Below, piece by piece: positions 6,316 through 9,533 of a stretch of 9,533 nt of DNA. Location of the stretch: the NCBI GenBank assembly GCA_031258915.1, contig JAIRMD010000009.1:1-9533 (forward strand). Reading direction: 5' to 3'. The position numbers were made by a program, and so were the translations under genes. The notes under the pieces were generated by a model, which saw only the letters and a list, made by a program, of their open reading frames with translations, ran no database searches and was not told where the DNA came from. How positions within the stretch are numbered: the stretch's first letter is position 1; each line of letters begins with the position of its first letter. The stretch is from Prevotellaceae bacterium (GTDB lineage Bacteria > Bacteroidota > Bacteroidia > Bacteroidales > UBA932).

Positions 6316-7797
6316 ACACTTGGCATTGACATTGGCAGCTCGTCCGTTAAGGCGAGCTTGGTGGACGCTCAAACCGGAGAGGCGCTTGCCGGCGCATTTT
6401 TTCCAAAAGAAGAAATGGAAATAAAGGCGGAAAAGCTGGGGTGGGCGGAGCAAAATCCGGAAAGCTGGTGGGCAAACCTAAAGCTGGCCGTGCAAGCCGC
6501 TATTGCCGCTGCAAAGGTAAAGCCCAGCGAGGTTGGGGCAATCGGCATATCCTACCAGATGCACGGGCTGACGCTGGTGGACGAAAAGCTCAACGTCGTC
6601 CGCGATGCCATCATCTGGTGCGATAGCCGCGCAGCGCCGTACGGCGAAAAGGCATTTCGGGAAGTAGGGCAGGAGAAGTGCCTGCGCCGCCTGCTCAACT
6701 CGCCGGGTAACTTTACCCTCGCAAAGCTGGCCTGGGTAAAAGAGTGTGAGCCGGACTGCTACGCCCGCGCTAAGTACTACATGCTGCCGGGCGACTACGC
6801 AGCGATGCGCCTCACAGGGCGCGCCTGCACCACCGCATCGGGGCTATCGGAGGGGGTGGCGTGGGATTTTACGGCCAACGCCCCTGCGAAATTTCTCTAC
6901 GACTACTTCGGGTTCGACGCAGGATTAATACCGGAAATCGTCCCCACATTTGGCGTGCAGGGCTACGTGACCGATGCCGCAGCCCGCGAGCTGGGGCTTG
7001 CCGCCGGCACCCCGGTAACCTACCGCGCCGGCGACCAGCCAAACAACGCACTCTCGCTCAACGTGCTGCACCCAGGCGAGGTGGCGGCAACGGCGGGAAC
7101 GTCGGGCGTGGTTTACGGCGTAAACGGAGAGGCAAAGTGCGACGAGCTGTCGCGCGTAAACTCTTTTGCCCACGTGAACCACAGCGACAGGCAAACGCGC
7201 GTGGGCGTGCTGCTCTGCATCAACGGTGCCGCCATCCTCAACGCGTGGATGAAGAATAGCGTAGCCCCCGAAGGCGCGGGGTACGCCGAAATGAACGAGC
7301 TGGCAATGAGCGTGCCGGCGGGCTGCGACGGGGTAAGCATAATCCCATTCGGCAACGGGGCGGAGCGTGCGCTCTGCAACCGCGAACCCGGATGCTCCAT
7401 TCACGGCCTGAACTTTATCCGGCACCGAAAGGCGCACCTGATACGGGCGGCGCACGAGGGGGTGGCGTTTGCCTTCAAGTACGGCATGGACCTTATGAAC
7501 AAGATGGGTATCGAAACAAAAACCATCCGCGCCGGGCACGCCAACCTGTTCCTAAGCCCCGTGTTCCGGCAAACCTTATCAAACGTTACGGGCGCTACCA
7601 TTGAGCTCTACAACACCGACGGCGCCACCGGCGCTGCCCGCGGCGCCGGAATAGGCGCGGGCTTCTACAAAACCGAAGCGGAGGCATTTGCTTCGCTGAA
7701 AAAAATAGCAACCGTTACGCCGGAGGAGAAAAGCGCGAAGGCAAGCGTGGAGGCCTATGAGAGGTGGGCGGAACGCTTGGGGCGCTATGAGGTATGA
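6310..7797 (+). CDS. xylB: Xylulokinase (FGGY carbohydrate kinase)
   Basis: XylB phosphorylates D-xylulose with ATP to D-xylulose 5-phosphate in the cytoplasm, feeding the pentose phosphate pathway. The 495-residue length is normal. Seen: the N-terminal phosphate-binding motif GIDIGSSSVKASL (5-17, Asp7), the substrate loop YQMHGL (82-87), WCDSR (103-107), the catalytic aspartate in AGDQPNNA (Asp242), the second phosphate motif TAGTSGVVYG (261-270), and the C-terminal nucleotide-binding segment with NLFLSPVFRQTLSNVTG followed by GATGAARGAGIGAG. The GDQPNN form of the catalytic motif differs from the GGGDN form of enterobacterial enzymes; from memory it is usual in Bacteroidota. ATG 6310 is chosen because the frame starts MKTLGIDIG at once. 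It lies between the regulator and xylA. Its last codons and stop fall in a TATGARG heptamer run. Other FGGY sugars are possible, but the xylA neighbour settles the call. Confidence 0.95.
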   Translation: MKTLGIDIGSSSVKASLVDAQTGEALAGAFFPKEEMEIKAEKLGWAEQNPESWWANLKLAVQAAIAAAKVKPSEVGAIGISYQMHGLTLVDEKLNVVRDAIIWCDSRAAPYGEKAFREVGQEKCLRRLLNSPGNFTLAKLAWVKECEPDCYARAKYYMLPGDYAAMRLTGRACTTASGLSEGVAWDFTANAPAKFLYDYFGFDAGLIPEIVPTFGVQGYVTDAAARELGLAAGTPVTYRAGDQPNNALSLNVLHPGEVAATAGTSGVVYGVNGEAKCDELSRVNSFAHVNHSDRQTRVGVLLCINGAAILNAWMKNSVAPEGAGYAEMNELAMSVPAGCDGVSIIPFGNGAERALCNREPGCSIHGLNFIRHRKAHLIRAAHEGVAFAFKYGMDLMNKMGIETKTIRAGHANLFLSPVFRQTLSNVTGATIELYNTDGATGAARGAGIGAGFYKTEAEAFASLKKIATVTPEEKSAKASVEAYERWAERLGRYEV

Positions 7798-7867
7798 AGT
7801 ATGAAGTATTTCTTCACATACTTAATTGATAATCAGCAAATATAATATTCATTATTTATAATTCATG
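7786..7867. repeat. Heptamer repeats, direct then inverted, in the xylB-xylA gap
   Basis: TATGAGG, TATGAAG, TATGAAG occupy 7786-7806 and include the xylB stop codon. On the opposite orientation ATTCATT, ATTTATA, ATTCATG occupy 7847-7867. The rest of the 113-base gap is AT-rich. I see no good TAnnTTTG promoter with a matching TTG, so xylA is probably read through from upstream. Confidence 0.5.
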
Positions 7868-7910
7868 GCTCACAGCTATTTTTCATTCACCTTAAAAAAA
7901 TCAAAAAACT

Positions 7911-9230
7911 ATGGAACAAAAAGTGTACTTCCCGCAAATCGGGAAAATTAAGTTTGAAGGCAAAGGCAGCAGAAATCCGCTGGCGTTTCGCTACTACGAC
8001 GCAGAAAAAGTAGTGTATGGTCGCAAAATGAAGGACTGGTTCAAGTTCTCTATGGCGTGGTGGCACACGCTTTGCGCGGAAGGCGGCGACCCATTCGGGC
8101 CGGGAACAAAGACTTTCCCATGGACGCAGGGCGCAGCCTCGCCGCTGGAGGCTGCAAAGCAGCGCTTGGATGCAGGCTTTGAGCTGATGCAAAAAATCGG
8201 CATCGAGTACTACTGCTTCCACGACGTGGATTTGGTTGACGAGGGGAAAACCATTGAGGAGTACGAGGCAAACATGAAGGCGATTGTTGCCTACGCCAAG
8301 CAGCGGCAAGCCGAAACGGGCATTAAGCTGCTGTGGGGAACGGCCAACGTTTTCAGCCACAAGCGCTACATGAACGGCGCCGCCACCAACCCCGACTTCG
8401 ATGCGGTGGCGCGCGCCGCCGTGCAAATAAAAAACGCCATCGACGCTACCATCGAGCTGGGTGGACAGTGCTACGTGTTCTGGGGCGGACGCGAAGGGTA
8501 CTCTACCCTGCTCAACACGCAGATGAAGCGCGAAAAGGAGCACCTGGCAACATTCCTGGCCAAAGCACGCGACTACGCCCGCGCAAAGGGGTTCACGGGA
8601 ACGTTCCTCATTGAGCCAAAGCCAATGGAGCCGACGAAGCACCAGTACGACGTGGACGCGGAAACGGTGATAGGATTTTTGCGTGCGCACGAGCTGGACA
8701 AAGACTTCAAGCTCAACATTGAGGTAAACCACGCAACACTCGCCGGCCATACGTTTGAGCACGAGCTGCAGTGCGCTGCCGATGCCGGGCTGCTCGGATC
8801 TATCGACGCCAACCGCGGGGACTACCAAAACGGCTGGGACACCGACCAGTTCCCAATCGACGCCTACGAGCTCACGCAGGCAATGCTGGTGATTTTGCAG
8901 AGCGGAGGGCTGGTGGGCGGCACAAACTTCGACGCTAAAACGCGCCGCAGCTCCACCGATCCGGAGGATATTTTTGTTGCCCACGTTGCCGGAATTGATG
9001 CCTTTGCGCGCGCGCTGGTGAGCGCCGCCGACATCCTCGAGCAATCGCCATACAAAAAAATGCTGAGCGACAGATACGCCTCGTTCGATGCGGGAAAAGG
9101 AAAAGAGTTTGAGGAAGGAAAGCTATCGCTGGAGGATATTGCGGCCTACGCAAAAGCCAAAGGCGATGAACCTGCACAAATCAGCGGCAAGCAAGAGCTC
9201 TACGAGGCTATTGTCAACATGTACACGTAG
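7911..9230 (+). CDS. xylA: Xylose isomerase, class II
   Basis: XylA interconverts D-xylose and D-xylulose using two divalent metal ions, as a homotetrameric TIM barrel in the cytoplasm. At 439 residues with an extended N-terminus (FEGKGSRNPLAFRYYD, 15-30) it is class II. All active-site residues are visible: the base and its partner in FHDVDL (His104, Asp107), Glu235 and Lys237 in EPKPMEP, Glu271 and His274 in NIEVNHATLAGH, Asp299 in SIDANRGD, Asp310 and Asp312 in GWDTDQFP, and Asp341 in NFDAK. Spacing agrees with the Bacteroides and anaerobic fungal (Piromyces) enzymes, which form one clade. The start ATG at 7911 follows an A-rich leader without a Shine-Dalgarno, as usual in this phylum. It is 113 bases after xylB and completes the pathway from xylose to xylulose 5-phosphate. 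The frame is intact. Confidence 0.98.
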   Translation: MEQKVYFPQIGKIKFEGKGSRNPLAFRYYDAEKVVYGRKMKDWFKFSMAWWHTLCAEGGDPFGPGTKTFPWTQGAASPLEAAKQRLDAGFELMQKIGIEYYCFHDVDLVDEGKTIEEYEANMKAIVAYAKQRQAETGIKLLWGTANVFSHKRYMNGAATNPDFDAVARAAVQIKNAIDATIELGGQCYVFWGGREGYSTLLNTQMKREKEHLATFLAKARDYARAKGFTGTFLIEPKPMEPTKHQYDVDAETVIGFLRAHELDKDFKLNIEVNHATLAGHTFEHELQCAADAGLLGSIDANRGDYQNGWDTDQFPIDAYELTQAMLVILQSGGLVGGTNFDAKTRRSSTDPEDIFVAHVAGIDAFARALVSAADILEQSPYKKMLSDRYASFDAGKGKEFEEGKLSLEDIAAYAKAKGDEPAQISGKQELYEAIVNMYT

Positions 9231-9236
9231 AGAGAA

Positions 9237-9264
9237 TTATGAGTTATGAATTATGAGCTATGAA
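9237..9264. repeat. Four tandem heptamers after xylA
   Basis: TTATGAG, TTATGAA, TTATGAG and CTATGAA follow one another without gaps, starting six bases after the xylA stop. The unit resembles the TATGARG run at the end of xylB. Confidence 0.7.
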
Positions 9265-9308
9265 TAGCGGCAATTCGTAGCTCGCATAAAAAATGCACCC
9301 TGCATTTT
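9255..9308 (+). terminator. Possible transcription end of the xyl operon (two hairpins)
   Basis: GAGCTATGAAT (9255-9265) pairs with ATTCGTAGCTC (9273-9283) in an 11-bp stem with one G-T pair and a 7-base loop. A second stem follows: AAAATGCA (9290-9297) with TGCATTTT (9301-9308) around CCC. The second is AT-rich and ends in four T residues. Neither has a classical GC stem plus long T run, so efficiency is doubtful, but the place between xylA and the next promoter is right. Confidence 0.4.
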
Positions 9309-9321
9309 GTGTTGTGGTATT

Positions 9322-9350
9322 TTGTGCTGTGATATTTTTTACTACCTTTG
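9322..9350 (+). promoter_or_regulatory. Promoter for the gene at the right edge
   Basis: TTG (9322-9324), an 18-base spacer, then TACCTTTG (9343-9350), an exact TAnnTTTG element identical to the one before the NUDIX regulator. Transcription would start near 9355-9357, giving a leader of about 35 bases to ATG 9392. Confidence 0.75.
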
Positions 9351-9391
9351 CGCAGTAAAAAAACTCAGCGTTTGTAGAATTGATTAAAAGC

Positions 9392-9533
9392 ATGACGAAA
9401 CAAGCTTCATTCCGGAGCGAAAAGTTTTTGGGCAGCTTACCCGAAAGCGGCGTAGGGGGCAGCGTACATCTTGCCCTTGCTGATTGCGCGTACGCGCTGT
9501 GCGGGCAAGGCACGCACGCATTGTACGGGCAAG
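9392..9533 (+). CDS. Start of an unidentified reading frame, cut by the window end
   Basis: From ATG 9392, 47 codons are open to the edge, behind a near-perfect promoter. The start MTKQASFRSEKFLGSLPES is not recognised. Residues 35-47 read ALCGQGTHALYGQ, that is, one and a half copies of an eight-residue unit encoded by a 24-base repeat (9494-9509 and 9518-9533, 13 of 16 bases the same). The same stretch holds a 12-base palindrome GCGCGTACGCGC (9486-9497) and CTTGCCC/GGGCAAG inverted repeats (9470-9476 and 9503-9509), so it may instead be a non-coding palindromic repeat that happens to be open. No signal peptide is evident. In-frame TTG 9380 is an alternative start. Confidence 0.4.
   Translation, partial: MTKQASFRSEKFLGSLPESGVGGSVHLALADCAYALCGQGTHALYGQ

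Noticed and set aside
7798..7910. Separate promoter for xylA (TATTTTTC at 7877-7884)
   Set aside because: The last base of the -7 element mismatches and there is no TTG 18-20 bases upstream, so read-through from upstream is the simpler view.
7887..9044. 385-codon open frame on the minus strand across xylA
   Set aside because: It lies wholly antisense to a complete xylA with every active-site residue. Long antisense frames arise from the high GC third-position bias of these genes, and its translation shows no recognisable domain.
9244..9513. 89-codon minus-strand frame at the right end
   Set aside because: It crosses the heptamer repeats, two hairpins and the plus-strand promoter, and has no coding character.
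1..9533. Defence island, prophage or other undescribed multi-gene system
   Set aside because: No nuclease, transposase, integrase, toxin-antitoxin pair or phage gene is visible. The identified genes are core metabolism plus one receptor.

Overview
The window looks like chromosomal DNA from a Bacteroidota member, most likely order Bacteroidales with fairly GC-rich genes. The grounds are: TTG-N18/19-TAnnTTTG promoters, which are specific to this phylum, in front of four transcription units; an absence of strong Shine-Dalgarno sequences; a TonB-dependent receptor with an aromatic C-terminus; and a xylose operon controlled by a NUDIX-type regulator, an arrangement known from gut Bacteroides. The genus cannot be fixed from the sequence.

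Layout. 1-87: the last 28 codons of an unidentified gene, followed by a strong intrinsic terminator (157-211). 88-1018: a long non-coding stretch holding isolated hairpins and, at about 523-780, a compact composite palindromic repeat made of two direct and one inverted copy of the same unit plus two small hairpins. 1019-3495: an orphan TonB-dependent receptor (no SusD partner) followed almost immediately by a small ribbon-helix-helix-like protein. 3496-3630: a short convergent gap with overlapping GC-rich inverted repeats. 3631-5216, minus strand: lipB and lipA, overlapping by 7 bases, which together make the lipoyl cofactor de novo (octanoyl transfer, then sulfur insertion). 5217-5514: a divergent promoter region serving lipA leftward and the xylose regulator rightward. 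5515-9230: a NUDIX/winged-helix regulator with a degenerate NUDIX box, then xylulokinase (xylB) and class II xylose isomerase (xylA). 9231-9391: possible terminator hairpins and a near-perfect new promoter. 9392-9533: the start of an unidentified reading frame that runs off the window.

How the genes work together. XylA converts D-xylose to D-xylulose and XylB phosphorylates it to xylulose 5-phosphate for the pentose phosphate pathway. The regulator's position suggests it senses a pathway intermediate and controls the operon. No xylose transporter is in the window. The lip genes form a separate housekeeping unit. The TonB receptor and its small partner form another, with unknown substrate.

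I found no clear previously undescribed multi-gene system. The items most worth a second look are the apparently non-catalytic NUDIX regulator with a candidate operator, the 7-nt periodic sequences around the xyl genes, the composite palindromic repeat at 523-780, the receptor/ribbon-helix-helix pair, and the 24-nt repeat beginning at the right edge.
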